The position numbers and the translations under genes are program-made. From JAALLB01 sp017643495 (GTDB lineage Bacteria; Pseudomonadota; Alphaproteobacteria; Rhizobiales; Rhizobiaceae), in the NCBI GenBank assembly GCA_965216105.1, contig OZ244147.1:3348001-3412000 (forward strand): a DNA stretch of 64,000 nucleotides, in the 5' to 3' direction. Positions within the stretch are counted from its first letter, which is position 1. Each line of letters opens with the position of its first letter. The notes below the pieces were generated by a model that was not told where the DNA came from, did no database searches, and saw only the letters and a program-made list of their open reading frames with translations. This document shows, one piece after another, positions 8,275 to 17,025 of this stretch.

Positions 8275-8802
8275 CTATCGAATGAGCTCGATGACGCGAT
8301 TGAAGGCGCTCGAAAACCCGGCGAGCGAGATGGAGAAGACGAGTTCCCGGCCGCCACCGGCATTGGCGATGACCTTCAACTGATTGCCCGCCCGCAACGA
8401 TGCGACGGTGCCGGCGTCGAAAGCAATATCGACAATACAGCCCACCGGCAGGCAGGTGCGGAAGGACTGGATTGCACCTACGGGACCTTCATCGAGCCGG
8501 TAAGTGACGCCGCTGGCAAGGTCGAGGCCAAAAGGCAGGACCAAAGCGCCACTGGCGGCATTGCTGTCGTCGCCGCTGCTCAGTTCGATGCGCAACACCC
8601 GTTGGCGATTTTCGTTCACCTGGATTTGCAACATCGCGCATTTGACGATGCCCTCGGGCGTCGAGCAGACCACCTGCCAGTCGCCATAGCCCTCGCGCAG
8701 ACTGGAAGCATTGCCGGGCAGTCCTGTTTCCTGGGCAATGGCTGTTGACGTGGAAATGACGAGAGCGGCAATGGCGACAAGGCCGGGGTTTGTACTGGGC
8801 AT
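8275..8802 (-). CDS. IalB-family (invasion-associated locus B) exported protein
   Basis: A 175-residue periplasmic protein. The chosen start (MPSTNPGLVAIAALV) gives a clean signal peptide ending near STAIAQ; a longer frame to 8889 adds 29 residues that spoil it. The mature part has the family hallmark EGYGDWQVVC followed by a beta-rich domain and spaced cysteines (VKCAMLQ, CLPVGC). IalB was named from Bartonella erythrocyte invasion, but the family is common in free-living alphaproteobacteria and its biochemical role is unsettled. It lies 98 bp downstream of the autotransporter gene on the same strand, so it is probably cotranscribed with it. Confidence 0.8.
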   Translation of the reverse strand: MPSTNPGLVAIAALVISTSTAIAQETGLPGNASSLREGYGDWQVVCSTPEGIVKCAMLQIQVNENRQRVLRIELSSGDDSNAASGALVLPFGLDLASGVTYRLDEGPVGAIQSFRTCLPVGCIVDIAFDAGTVASLRAGNQLKVIANAGGGRELVFSISLAGFSSAFNRVIELIR

Positions 8803-8900
8803 CGGTATATTCTTGTCTCCGGAAGGAAAGACGCCCGCCGCCAGGTTCGTGAGCGGCGGACGCGGTATTAGCGGAAGCACCCCGACCATGAGGCCAGCGA

Positions 8901-11900
8901 TCAGAACCGCACATTCAGATTGAGCTTGGCGGAATGGCCCTGAACGCCAGAGCCGAACTGGCCGCCATAGGCAAGGCCCAGCGTGGCATTACCGGTCAGG
9001 TTCACGTCGAACCCGGCGTCGAGCACCAGACTGTCCTGCGCCAGTGGCGCGCCAGCGATGGTGAAGGCATTGCCGCCCGAAGCGAATGTCATCAGCGAGG
9101 TTGGTGTGTCGCCGAAGGCATGCCGCCAGCCCACCATGCCGTGCAGGGTAGCGCCCATATTCCCCAACGCCACGTCAGTTTCGGCGCGCAGGCCGAGGGT
9201 GGCAAAGGTCGCGTTCACGTCATTGGAGGCGACCGTTAGCGCGGCCGCGCCACCGGTCTCGGTGAAGCCGTCGGTATTGAGGTTCACATAGGCGAGATTG
9301 GCAAAGGGCTCGAAGCGGGCGGTATCCGTCTCGAAGCTCACGGCGGCCTCGCCCCAAGCTTGCAGGGTGCGGGCACTGTAGGACGCTGAGAGACTGTCCG
9401 AGAATCCGCCAAAGGCCACAGATCGCGATGTATCGAGGCTTTGCCAGCTATGGGCCAGCCCGCCACTCAGCGTGAAGGCATCCTGTTCGCCGCCGCCATA
9501 GACCCCCAGCGTGTAACTGTCGACAGCACCCGAAGACATGCGATCATCGACACTGAAATTTGAGCGAGAATAGCCGCCGAACACACCAAAGCGCGCATTG
9601 CCCCAGACCAGTGCGTCACCACCCATCAGGAACCCGCCGATGGTGCGGTCCATTGTGGCAGCATTGCCGTCGCTGTTCCTCCGGCTCCAGGACCCGAAAC
9701 CCTGGCCCCACAGGCCGAAACTCCCGGAGATGCGGTTCTCGATCTGGGCACCACTGTCAGCCCCAACACTGCCAAGTGCCATACGCAAACGGTTCATCGC
9801 CGCTTCGCGCGAGAAGCGACTGTCTTCCAGAAGAACCGTCCGGGCAGAGGCGTGGATCTCGCCGGTCAGGCTATCCAGGGCGACCCTTGCATCGTCTTCA
9901 TCGCCGACAAGACCGATCAACGCGTCATAGACCGCGTTGCCGCTGCCCAGACTTTCCAGCACGGGGGCAATGGCCATCTGGTTGGGCATTTGCGCAATAT
10001 CCGAGAAAAAGGCGGCCTGCTCGGACGTCAGATAGACATTGGTGGCGTCATAGCTGTCGGTGAAGTCGAGAAAAACAAAATCGTCGGTCACCGCGTCGAA
10101 CGTTCCGGTCACGCTGCCCGCCGTGACGATGGTGTAGGTACCCGGCGTATAGGTCGAACCGTCATCTGTGCCGTTCTCGGGCGTCACATGCACCGTGCCG
10201 CCATTAATCGTCACCGTACCGCTGGCATTCAGCAGGTCGCTGTTGGTCCCGGCAACGAAACCGCCATCGTTGAGTTCAATGGTGTAGGTCGAACCGACAG
10301 CAAACGTGGCCGATGCGACATTCAACGTACCGATGGAATTCCCCGGTGCCAAATTGCCGCCGAAATTGACCGTCAACGCTCCCGCCGTGCCGCTGCCGCC
10401 AAGCGTGCCGCCATCGACGTAGACCGTTCCGCCGAGGGAATCGTTTACGTAAAGACTGCCGCCGGAAACGACGGTCTCTCCGGTAAAACCCGAATTATCG
10501 GCGGTCAGATTCGTGACGCCCGCGAAATGTTCGATCGATCCAAGGCCGGAAATCGCCGCATCGAAATCATATGCAGTGTTGGTATGATTGAACACAAGCT
10601 CGCCATTGCCGCTGCCAAAGACAACACCGGACGTATCCAGCGTGCCCGCTGCGGCAGCCGCATCGCCCTCCGCCGCACCAATATTGATGACACTCGATCC
10701 GCTGGCTGACGCTATCTCAACGCCGCCAACTGCCGAAACAGTACCGCTGTCGGAAATTGTCAGCGTGCCGTCGCCATCCTCACCGACGTAAAGGGTGCTG
10801 TTATTCGTCCAGGTTGACCCCGCACCCGTCACCGTCACCGTGCCGACAGAACCAGAGTCGTAGCCAATATAGCTGACAGCATTCGAGACCGTGCCGCCAT
10901 CAGCGATGGACATCGCCCCCGTGCCTTGTTCCGCAATGTAAAGATCGCCTGTAAGAGTCCATGAAGAACCGCTGCCAGTAATTGTTGCTGTGCCCGTAGC
11001 ACCGGAACTATTGCCGACATAGCTATAGTTGCCAGTCAAAGTGCCACCATTTTGCACCGTCAACACGCCTGTCCCGGCCCGCCCGACCACGAAGGCGTCC
11101 GTTACATCCAGTTCGCTGCCGGCACCGTCTACAGTCAGAGTGCCGTTCCCGGTCGCGTTAAAGCCAAGTATGACATCATTGGTGACGGCGGCTGTGGCGC
11201 CGCCTTCGATGTTCATCGTGCCGGTGCCATTCACACCCACCTGCAGGTCACCCCCGACATCGAGATCTGTGCCTGTACCGGTCATATGCAGAGTGCCGGT
11301 GGCGGTGGCATCATCGGCCAGAACAACGTCACCCACCGTTAAAGTTGCCCCTGCCTGCGCTGTCAGCGTTCCTGTGCCTCCATTATTGCCAATCCGGAAG
11401 ATGGCAGCATCGACGGTGGAGTTATCGACGGTAACGGTACCCGAGGACCCGGTATCTTCACCCAAAATCAGCTCATCTGTTATGTTCAGACCACCGGTGT
11501 TCTGAACGGTCACATTTCCGGTTCCGGATTCGCCAACCGTCAGGTCCATCCCGACAGCAATCGTCCCGCCATCGATAATGACCGTTCCATTGGCGCCGGT
11601 CTGCACGCCGACTGTCATGAGGGAATTGACAGTGACTTGGCCGCCGGTCACGTTCAGCGTGCCTGTTCCGGCGTCGCCAACACTAAGGTGACGCGTCTGC
11701 AACTGACCAGCGGCACTTGTGATCGCGATCGTGCCTTGGGAACCGGCGGAGTCGCCAAGCACCGTCTCATTGCCGACATCGGCAAGGCCGTCGGCAATGT
11801 TGAGCGTGCCCTGGCTGCCGCTCCAACGCCCGATCGTCAGATTGCTGCCGGAGGCGGACACATCCAGGGTGCCGCCCGTCTCGATATTGACGGTACCGAC

Positions 11901-12704
11901 CCCTGTCTCCTCATGCGCGATAAAGACGTCATCGGCGGTGACGGTTGCGGTGTCCATGATGTTCAGCACGCCGGTCCCGGCATAGCCAACAAACAGATCG
12001 CCATCTGTGACGCTCAGACTTGATCCCGTCCCGGTTACCGTTGCCTCGCCATACGCGCCAGCATCATTGGCGATACGGATAGCCCCGGAAGGGGGCGTAA
12101 CGCTAACCGAGCCGCCATTCGATACGGTCAGGTAGCCGGTTCCACCCTCGGAAACATATAGCCCATTAGCATTTTCCCAGGACGATCCCGGACCTGTCAC
12201 AACCACAGTGCCTGTGGATGCGGTGCCGAATGCGATATTGCCGGTCGTGTCGGTAACGCTGGCGCCGTCAGAGATCGTAAGCGTCCCGGTCCCGTCATAG
12301 CCAACCCATATCTGCCCGTGCGAGATCCAGTCCGACCCCGTACCATCTACGGTGACGGTGCCGTCCCCAGTGGAAGAACCACCAATATAAGCGTACTCAT
12401 TGCCTGCGAGACCGTTTTCGACAGAGCCGCCAACTGAAATATGCAACGCGCCAACACCGACATCACCAACGTACAACTCTTCGAAAATGAGCCACGGGCT
12501 TGCTTGCGTACCGCCGCCCGATCCAATAACGGTTTCGGTCGTTCCGCCGTCAATAGTCACCGATTGCGCAAACGCCACCGGCGACAAGACACCAACCAAC
12601 GCAGTTGTCGTCATCAGCGTTAGAAGGACAGGGTCAACAGGTCGACGAGCTGACCTCATCTGGTGGATTTCATTTTGGTTGGCTTTTTCTTGCACTGTGC
12701 GCAC
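8901..12704 (-). CDS. Autotransporter (type Va) with glycine-rich repeat passenger
   Basis: A 1267-residue surface protein. An extended signal region (residues 1-46, cleavage near VAFAQ) is followed by a passenger of about 850 residues. The passenger is built from many beta-helix strand-loop repeats of the form VGxxGTGTLTV, in which glycine, threonine and valine dominate. From about residue 980 the C-terminal translocator begins (FGLWGQGFGSWSRR); it ends in LNLNVRF, the aromatic C-terminus recognised by the BAM complex. The passenger probably serves adhesion or aggregation and shows no enzyme motif. The frame opens with GTG at 12704, with an alternative ATG at 12659. An 18-bp element shared with two other promoters lies 82 bp upstream. 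IalB is encoded just downstream. Confidence 0.88.
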   Translation of the reverse strand: MRTVQEKANQNEIHQMRSARRPVDPVLLTLMTTTALVGVLSPVAFAQSVTIDGGTTETVIGSGGGTQASPWLIFEELYVGDVGVGALHISVGGSVENGLAGNEYAYIGGSSTGDGTVTVDGTGSDWISHGQIWVGYDGTGTLTISDGASVTDTTGNIAFGTASTGTVVVTGPGSSWENANGLYVSEGGTGYLTVSNGGSVSVTPPSGAIRIANDAGAYGEATVTGTGSSLSVTDGDLFVGYAGTGVLNIMDTATVTADDVFIAHEETGVGTVNIETGGTLDVSASGSNLTIGRWSGSQGTLNIADGLADVGNETVLGDSAGSQGTIAITSAAGQLQTRHLSVGDAGTGTLNVTGGQVTVNSLMTVGVQTGANGTVIIDGGTIAVGMDLTVGESGTGNVTVQNTGGLNITDELILGEDTGSSGTVTVDNSTVDAAIFRIGNNGGTGTLTAQAGATLTVGDVVLADDATATGTLHMTGTGTDLDVGGDLQVGVNGTGTMNIEGGATAAVTNDVILGFNATGNGTLTVDGAGSELDVTDAFVVGRAGTGVLTVQNGGTLTGNYSYVGNSSGATGTATITGSGSSWTLTGDLYIAEQGTGAMSIADGGTVSNAVSYIGYDSGSVGTVTVTGAGSTWTNNSTLYVGEDGDGTLTISDSGTVSAVGGVEIASASGSSVINIGAAEGDAAAAAGTLDTSGVVFGSGNGELVFNHTNTAYDFDAAISGLGSIEHFAGVTNLTADNSGFTGETVVSGGSLYVNDSLGGTVYVDGGTLGGSGTAGALTVNFGGNLAPGNSIGTLNVASATFAVGSTYTIELNDGGFVAGTNSDLLNASGTVTINGGTVHVTPENGTDDGSTYTPGTYTIVTAGSVTGTFDAVTDDFVFLDFTDSYDATNVYLTSEQAAFFSDIAQMPNQMAIAPVLESLGSGNAVYDALIGLVGDEDDARVALDSLTGEIHASARTVLLEDSRFSREAAMNRLRMALGSVGADSGAQIENRISGSFGLWGQGFGSWSRRNSDGNAATMDRTIGGFLMGGDALVWGNARFGVFGGYSRSNFSVDDRMSSGAVDSYTLGVYGGGEQDAFTLSGGLAHSWQSLDTSRSVAFGGFSDSLSASYSARTLQAWGEAAVSFETDTARFEPFANLAYVNLNTDGFTETGGAAALTVASNDVNATFATLGLRAETDVALGNMGATLHGMVGWRHAFGDTPTSLMTFASGGNAFTIAGAPLAQDSLVLDAGFDVNLTGNATLGLAYGGQFGSGVQGHSAKLNLNVRF

Positions 12705-12785
12705 CCCAAAGACAATTTTCCCACCGCTCCAAACCGGAGCGGTTGACTCATTGTTTCAAGCTTTAGGAAAGCAGGCCCATTGGCG

Positions 12786-12803
12786 CATGCGACGTTTGTG
12801 CGA
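12786..12803 (-). promoter_or_regulatory. Shared 18-bp promoter element, copy A (autotransporter)
   Basis: Read in the direction of the autotransporter gene, the element is TCGCACAAACGTCGCATG, identical over 18 bases to the copies at 14114-14131 and 14262-14279. It holds a direct repeat TCGCA-N6-TCGCA with 11-bp periodicity, one helical turn, typical of binding by a dimeric regulator on one DNA face. It lies 82 bp upstream of the GTG start. Confidence 0.7.
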
Positions 12804-12815
12804 AAACCAGTCATT

Positions 12816-12855
12816 TTCTCCAGGTGTTTCACCGATTCTCCAGGTGTTTCACCGA
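12816..12855. repeat. Perfect tandem duplication of a 20-bp unit
   Basis: TTCTCCAGGTGTTTCACCGA occurs twice head to tail upstream of the autotransporter promoter element. Each unit contains the inverted repeat GGTG-TTT-CACC. It could be a duplicated operator or a replication-slippage product. Confidence 0.75.
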
Positions 12856-13000
12856 ACGCCAGTAGAAACAACGAGATTTGGTTTAGCACCCGATTCCCCG
12901 TGCACGAGTTGACCGCTCGGGGCAGACCGTTCGGGGGTGCAGATGATGCCGATGGCATCACCCTCCTTGATCCGATGCAAGAATCCGAAGTGCAGGCGGT

Positions 13001-13513
13001 TTACGCCGCCTGCACGGCCTGTGTTTCGCCCAACGGATTGGGACCATAGGCGTTGTCGCCCGGCGTGCCTTTGAGGAACCCCAGTTCGATGATCGCCCAT
13101 AGTCCCACGGCGACTGTTAGCAACGTCACCACCGTCGCACCAATGCCTGGAACCATGATCTGAGTGCCGGCCAGTTCCTCAGCCGAATAGCCAATCTTGA
13201 AAATGCTCATGGCCTGCATGAGAACGCCCGGCGCTATGAACACAATTGCCCATGGCATGGCGGATTTGCCACGATCGTGAAGCCGCTTCACGACAATGGC
13301 GGACCAGAAATAGGTGATCGCCGCAGCCACGGCGAGTTGCACAAGCATCACCATGATGCCGTCGGACGCGGCCGAGTTCATTCCCACCGCAGCAACGGGC
13401 GATATCTGCAACATTACCACCCCGGCAACGACCGCAACCGCAACCATTGCCAGAAAACCGAGCCAGAAGCCCTTGCGCGAAATGCGCCCGTTAAAGCTTG
13501 TAAAAAGGTCCAT
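13001..13513 (-). CDS. DUF805-family inner-membrane protein
   Basis: A 170-residue integral membrane protein with the DUF805 signature at the start (LFTSFNGRISRKGFWLG) and the conserved KRLHDRGKSAM loop between helices. About four membrane segments are visible: residues 15-36, 53-72, 83-102 and 125-146. The C-terminus GTPGDNAYGPNP is also typical of the family. The function of DUF805 proteins is not established. It is 12 bp downstream of the exported-protein gene and surely cotranscribed with it. Confidence 0.8.
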   Translation of the reverse strand: MDLFTSFNGRISRKGFWLGFLAMVAVAVVAGVVMLQISPVAAVGMNSAASDGIMVMLVQLAVAAAITYFWSAIVVKRLHDRGKSAMPWAIVFIAPGVLMQAMSIFKIGYSAEELAGTQIMVPGIGATVVTLLTVAVGLWAIIELGFLKGTPGDNAYGPNPLGETQAVQAA

Positions 13514-13525
13514 TGCTTTCCTCCC

Positions 13526-14062
13526 TTATTGTGTACTGGCGCTGCTATTGGCCGTGGCCCCAATGGTCAGTTTTCCGTTTGAATCGAGCGCGGTAAAATC
13601 GACACGCCCCATGGTGGCGCTACCCGCACCATCAGCGGCAGCCGTATTTACCAGGCTATCGGCAGCATCGCGCCAGGCCGACGGCTCGCTGCCATTGATC
13701 GCCGACGCGATCCAGGAAATCATCAACGCGCCAGAGCTTCCCTCTCCGCCGACCCAGGGCCGGGTGGATATGTTCAAAAGCTGCCCTTCCGGTTCAGCAT
13801 TGGTGATCAACGTCCGCCGCTCCCCAAGGCGATAAAGACAACTGATGACCGTTTGTGTTTTGTCGCCTGGTTTGGGATTTTCCACACATCTCTGTTTCTC
13901 AAAGCCCAGGGTTTCCCCTGCGGCATCCGATGCGGCGCCGACCTTCCCGATGAGTTGATCGACAGTCAGCCCCAGATTCTGCGCCTGTACTGGCGCCGTG
14001 GCGAACAAAATCCCCACAGTCAAGAGACCGGCAATTGAGTAAATTGACCGTTTCATAGACAT
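13526..14062 (-). CDS. Exported protein of unknown function
   Basis: A 178-residue secreted or periplasmic protein. The start at 14062 is supported by a consensus AGGAGG seven bases upstream; longer frames would overlap the shared promoter element. A signal peptide (MSMKRSIYSIAGLLTVGILF, cleavage near PVQAQ) precedes a soluble domain with two cysteines (QRCVENPKPG and VISCLYRLGE) and a C-terminus rich in Ala, Ser and Thr. I do not recognise a family. It forms an operon with the DUF805 gene. The promoter carries copy B of the 18-bp element found at the autotransporter, which suggests joint control. Confidence 0.65.
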   Translation of the reverse strand: MSMKRSIYSIAGLLTVGILFATAPVQAQNLGLTVDQLIGKVGAASDAAGETLGFEKQRCVENPKPGDKTQTVISCLYRLGERRTLITNAEPEGQLLNISTRPWVGGEGSSGALMISWIASAINGSEPSAWRDAADSLVNTAAADGAGSATMGRVDFTALDSNGKLTIGATANSSASTQ

Positions 14063-14113
14063 CATAATCCCTCCTGTTTTCGGCGAGAGATTACCGGGTA
14101 CCAAACGACCAAT

Positions 14114-14131
14114 CATGCGACGTTTGTGCGA
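14114..14131 (-). promoter_or_regulatory. Shared 18-bp promoter element, copy B
   Basis: Exact copy of the element at 12786-12803, in the same orientation to its gene, 52 bp upstream of the exported-protein start at 14062. Confidence 0.7.
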
Positions 14132-14261
14132 TACCGAGGCGGTTTTCTTCAGTTACTTCGCAGGAACGCCACCAGAGACAACAAGCGCTTGTTGCCGCCA
14201 CGCTGCTGCTCAGATGACCAAGACAGGGTGCACCGACCTGATCAACAAAAACGCATCAACA

Positions 14262-14279
14262 TCGCACAAACGTCGCATG
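14262..14279 (+). promoter_or_regulatory. Shared 18-bp promoter element, copy C
   Basis: Exact copy of the element on the plus strand, 69 bp upstream of the start of the plus-strand DUF2541-like gene at 14348. With copy B it flanks a divergent promoter region, each copy pointing to its own gene. Confidence 0.7.
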
Positions 14280-14347
14280 CACTGTCGCGCACGCGCCGGT
14301 AGCTTTCCCGAGGCATGAAAAGCCATGAGAATGGCAAGGAGGATGGA

Positions 14348-14731
14348 ATGCTGAAATTCGCTGTCATTTTGGGTACGTTAACAGTCATGGGGGTTTCCGC
14401 TCCAGTGCCTGTAGGTGCATGGGAACTGATCGGCAAGAAAAACGTCACGGACCGGCTGGACCATGACATCATACATAAACCCGGCCCTCGCCGGTTCGGT
14501 CAAATCAGACTCTGTGTCAGCCGAAATCCGGTACGCTTCTACGATGTTGATGTGCAGTTTGCCAATGGCGGGCGCCAGAACGTGAAAATCGCCCGCCGGA
14601 TTGAGCCGGGTCATTGCACGCGGGCAATCGATCTGAAGGGAGGGCGCCGCGACTTGCGCTCAGTCAAATTCCTGTATGAAGAGACCAGCCTGAAATTGCG
14701 CCGCGCAACCGTCCGTCTCTTCGCACGCTGA
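14348..14731 (+). CDS. DUF2541-like exported protein
   Basis: A 127-residue protein. The ATG at 14348 is preceded by AAGGAGG five bases upstream and begins a signal peptide (MLKFAVILGTLTVMGVSAPV). The mature part is beta-rich with conserved-looking segments IRLCVSRNPVRFYDVDVQFA and CTRAIDLKGGRRDLRSVKF, a pattern I associate with the DUF2541/YaaI-like family. The role is unknown. It is divergent from the DUF805 operon and carries copy C of the shared promoter element. Confidence is high for an exported protein and moderate for the family name. Confidence 0.7.
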   Translation: MLKFAVILGTLTVMGVSAPVPVGAWELIGKKNVTDRLDHDIIHKPGPRRFGQIRLCVSRNPVRFYDVDVQFANGGRQNVKIARRIEPGHCTRAIDLKGGRRDLRSVKFLYEETSLKLRRATVRLFAR

Positions 14732-15078
14732 TGGTTCTGCAAACAGGTCGCCGCCAATCATATGAAAAGGGGACTCCAATACCTCGCGCTATCCTTCCAA
14801 AAGCGTTTTCTTTTTATACGCCGCTCCGCAACTGGGTTTTGCGGAAGACTGCCGAGACAGATTCACCCGATTGCTGATCGATGGTAATGGCGATGGGTCC
14901 GAAAATTCATGTCACCCAAGAGATTTGCGGGCGCCCACGAGAGAAAACGTTCACGCCTGCCTTGCTTGTGCGGCGGATAAACGTTGTCTACAAATAGTAA
15001 CGTCAGCCTCAAGGCAGAGGTCGCGAGCAGCCGAATGTTATGGCGCGCAGATTGTTGTTATGCGTCGGAGGAATTCAC
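14732..15078. other. Intergenic region without a supported gene
   Basis: About 350 bp. A T-rich stretch at 14809-14819 may end the preceding gene's transcript. I see no copy of the shared 18-bp element and no convincing small gene upstream of the regulator. Confidence 0.35.
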
Positions 15079-16791
15079 TTGTGGTCAGAAAAGAAACAAC
15101 AGATCGTCGCGCTCGCCCTAGAAACGGTTTCCAATTCGGCCAAAGTCGAGCGCTTCATCAATGAACTTTCGACGATCTACGACAGATCCGTAGAGTCTCA
15201 AGCACAAGAGCTTAGCACGGACGCCGGGAGAAAGCAGATGCTCGATCTCACCGGTGCCGAATATCATTTCGAAAAGGCGGCAGATGCATTCATGCGGCTT
15301 TGGCGCAGTGATGACGCCAGATCGTCAGCAATACGCGACGCCGGTGAATTCGTACTGCTCGACAGCAGTGCGACCGTCGTTTCGGTACAGGTCCAGGATG
15401 GCCGGGAACCTCTTTTCGTTGCCGGAGACAGCGTGTTTTCAACACCCACCGACGCGGATACCGAATATGTGCTGAGCGAAAGCCTGAAACAGATCGCGCG
15501 CACCGATTCAGAAGCCGTTTTCAGCATATTACCTTTTTATGCATCAGACGGACAACGCAGCTTATGGGCGCTTTCTTCCGCCAGAAGCCATGAGAGTAAT
15601 GCGGTCGCACGGCTTATCCGTATCGACTTCGAATGGTCACAGGCGGCGGGCGCAGCGATGGCCGAAGCGTTCAGCCTGTCAGACTCAGAGCAGGCGGTCC
15701 TAAAAACCCTGGTGAGAGGCCAGAGCCTCTCTGATCTCGCGCATAGCCGCCAGCGTTCGATTCAAACAGTCCGCACTCAGGCCAAATCCCTTCTGGCCAA
15801 AACGGGAGTTGGATCCCAGCTCGATCTCATTCGGCTGTTCGCGGCGATTACACTAAGCAAGCCGGAAATTGCTGCCCCGGCATCTAACCAGCCGGACAAT
15901 CCGACACCAGCGGGTAGCATTTCCCTTACACTCCCGGACAATCGGCAGATACAAGTGGATATTCACGGCCATCCCACCGGGCGTCCAGTGGTTTTCCTGC
16001 ACAACATGTTTTCGGGAACGGTTATGTCGCCTCGCGTTGTCGAAGCCCTGAAACAGTACAGGATCAAGCTGATATGTCCTTGGCGCCCCGGGTTTGCGAT
16101 GTCCTCGCCATACCCAAGCAAGCCTTTTTCCCTTGAGAAGGCATTTGTGTCAGATCTCGAATTCGTGCTTGACGCGTTCGGCGTTGAGAAAACGATCGCG
16201 GTGGGGCACATGTCGGCTGCGGTTTATGCGGCCGCGACTGCGGCGCTGCTGCCGGACCGCGTCCACAGCGCCTTGGCCATCGCCGGATTTCCACCGTTCC
16301 TGAACCGCGAACATATCCATCGCCTGCCGGCATGGCCTCGCCTCTATGCGTATACGGCACGCTATTTTCCGAAGGCGCTTTCACTCCTCGTGCGGGGGAC
16401 ATTCGGTCTGCTGATCGAAAACCGCTCCGAAGTTCTGTTTGACAATCTCTACGCTTCGGCACCGGTCGACAGGAACGCGATATCCTCCGCCAGCGTCAGG
16501 ACGCTGTTCCTCAATGATTTCCGTCGTGCCTTTCAGCAGGGGACCAACAGCTATGAATATGACGCTGCTTTGGCAGCATCCGATTGGTCTACATGGCTGA
16601 AAAAGCTCGCACCGGGCACCATGACATTCGTCCACGGCACGCAGGATCCGGTAACGCCGTTTGATTTGGTGGCTGAAATCGCAACTATGCGCGCCGGACT
16701 TGAGATTTTACCCATCGACAATGCCGGTCAGCTCGTCCTCCACCAAGCCCCTGATCAGGTCGCTAGCCTGATCGCGGATCTGGTTGGGTAA
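15079..16791 (+). CDS. LuxR-type regulator fused to a degenerate alpha/beta-hydrolase domain
   Basis: I prefer the TTG at 15079, preceded by GGAGG seven bases upstream, over the ATG at 15040; the product is about 570 residues. An N-terminal sensory region leads to a LuxR-type HTH (LSDSEQAVLKTLVRGQSLSD through RSIQTVRTQAKSLLAKTGVG). Then comes an alpha/beta-hydrolase domain from about GRPVVFLHNMFSG to the end. The nucleophile elbow, usually GHSxGG, reads VGHMSAAV, so serine is shifted one place and the canonical position is methionine. The acid loop GTQDPVTPF is kept, but the catalytic histidine position reads NAGQLVLH, with glutamine. The hydrolase fold therefore probably senses a ligand rather than catalysing. 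It is a candidate regulator of the nearby surface-protein genes. Confidence 0.75.
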   Translation: MWSEKKQQIVALALETVSNSAKVERFINELSTIYDRSVESQAQELSTDAGRKQMLDLTGAEYHFEKAADAFMRLWRSDDARSSAIRDAGEFVLLDSSATVVSVQVQDGREPLFVAGDSVFSTPTDADTEYVLSESLKQIARTDSEAVFSILPFYASDGQRSLWALSSARSHESNAVARLIRIDFEWSQAAGAAMAEAFSLSDSEQAVLKTLVRGQSLSDLAHSRQRSIQTVRTQAKSLLAKTGVGSQLDLIRLFAAITLSKPEIAAPASNQPDNPTPAGSISLTLPDNRQIQVDIHGHPTGRPVVFLHNMFSGTVMSPRVVEALKQYRIKLICPWRPGFAMSSPYPSKPFSLEKAFVSDLEFVLDAFGVEKTIAVGHMSAAVYAAATAALLPDRVHSALAIAGFPPFLNREHIHRLPAWPRLYAYTARYFPKALSLLVRGTFGLLIENRSEVLFDNLYASAPVDRNAISSASVRTLFLNDFRRAFQQGTNSYEYDAALAASDWSTWLKKLAPGTMTFVHGTQDPVTPFDLVAEIATMRAGLEILPIDNAGQLVLHQAPDQVASLIADLVG

Positions 16792-17025
16792 GACTTTGAG
16801 AAACAACAGACCGATATGGCCGGAGCCAAACCGGATTGTCCGAGATCTTGGCTTGAAATACCCTGCATGGGGTAAGCGATCGCGATCACAATAAGCTAGC
16901 TTTCATCTCACGGGGCCGTGATATGGACGGGAACAGCAACCGGTATGGAGAGCCTTTCTCCTCGGGAAAGCGATATTGGCAGAAACACGATGTCACGCCG
17001 CCGTCAGGAGAACAAGAGGGAAGCG

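Noticed and set aside
9560..12023. Several plus-strand open frames of 90-285 codons opposite the autotransporter gene
   Set aside because: They are antisense to a long gene with clear domains, have no ribosome-binding sites, and their repetitive composition mirrors the passenger repeats.
9500..12600. Possible CRISPR-like or minisatellite repeats
   Set aside because: The regularity comes from degenerate protein repeats of the autotransporter passenger; no constant repeat/spacer lengths exist. I saw no CRISPR array anywhere in the window.
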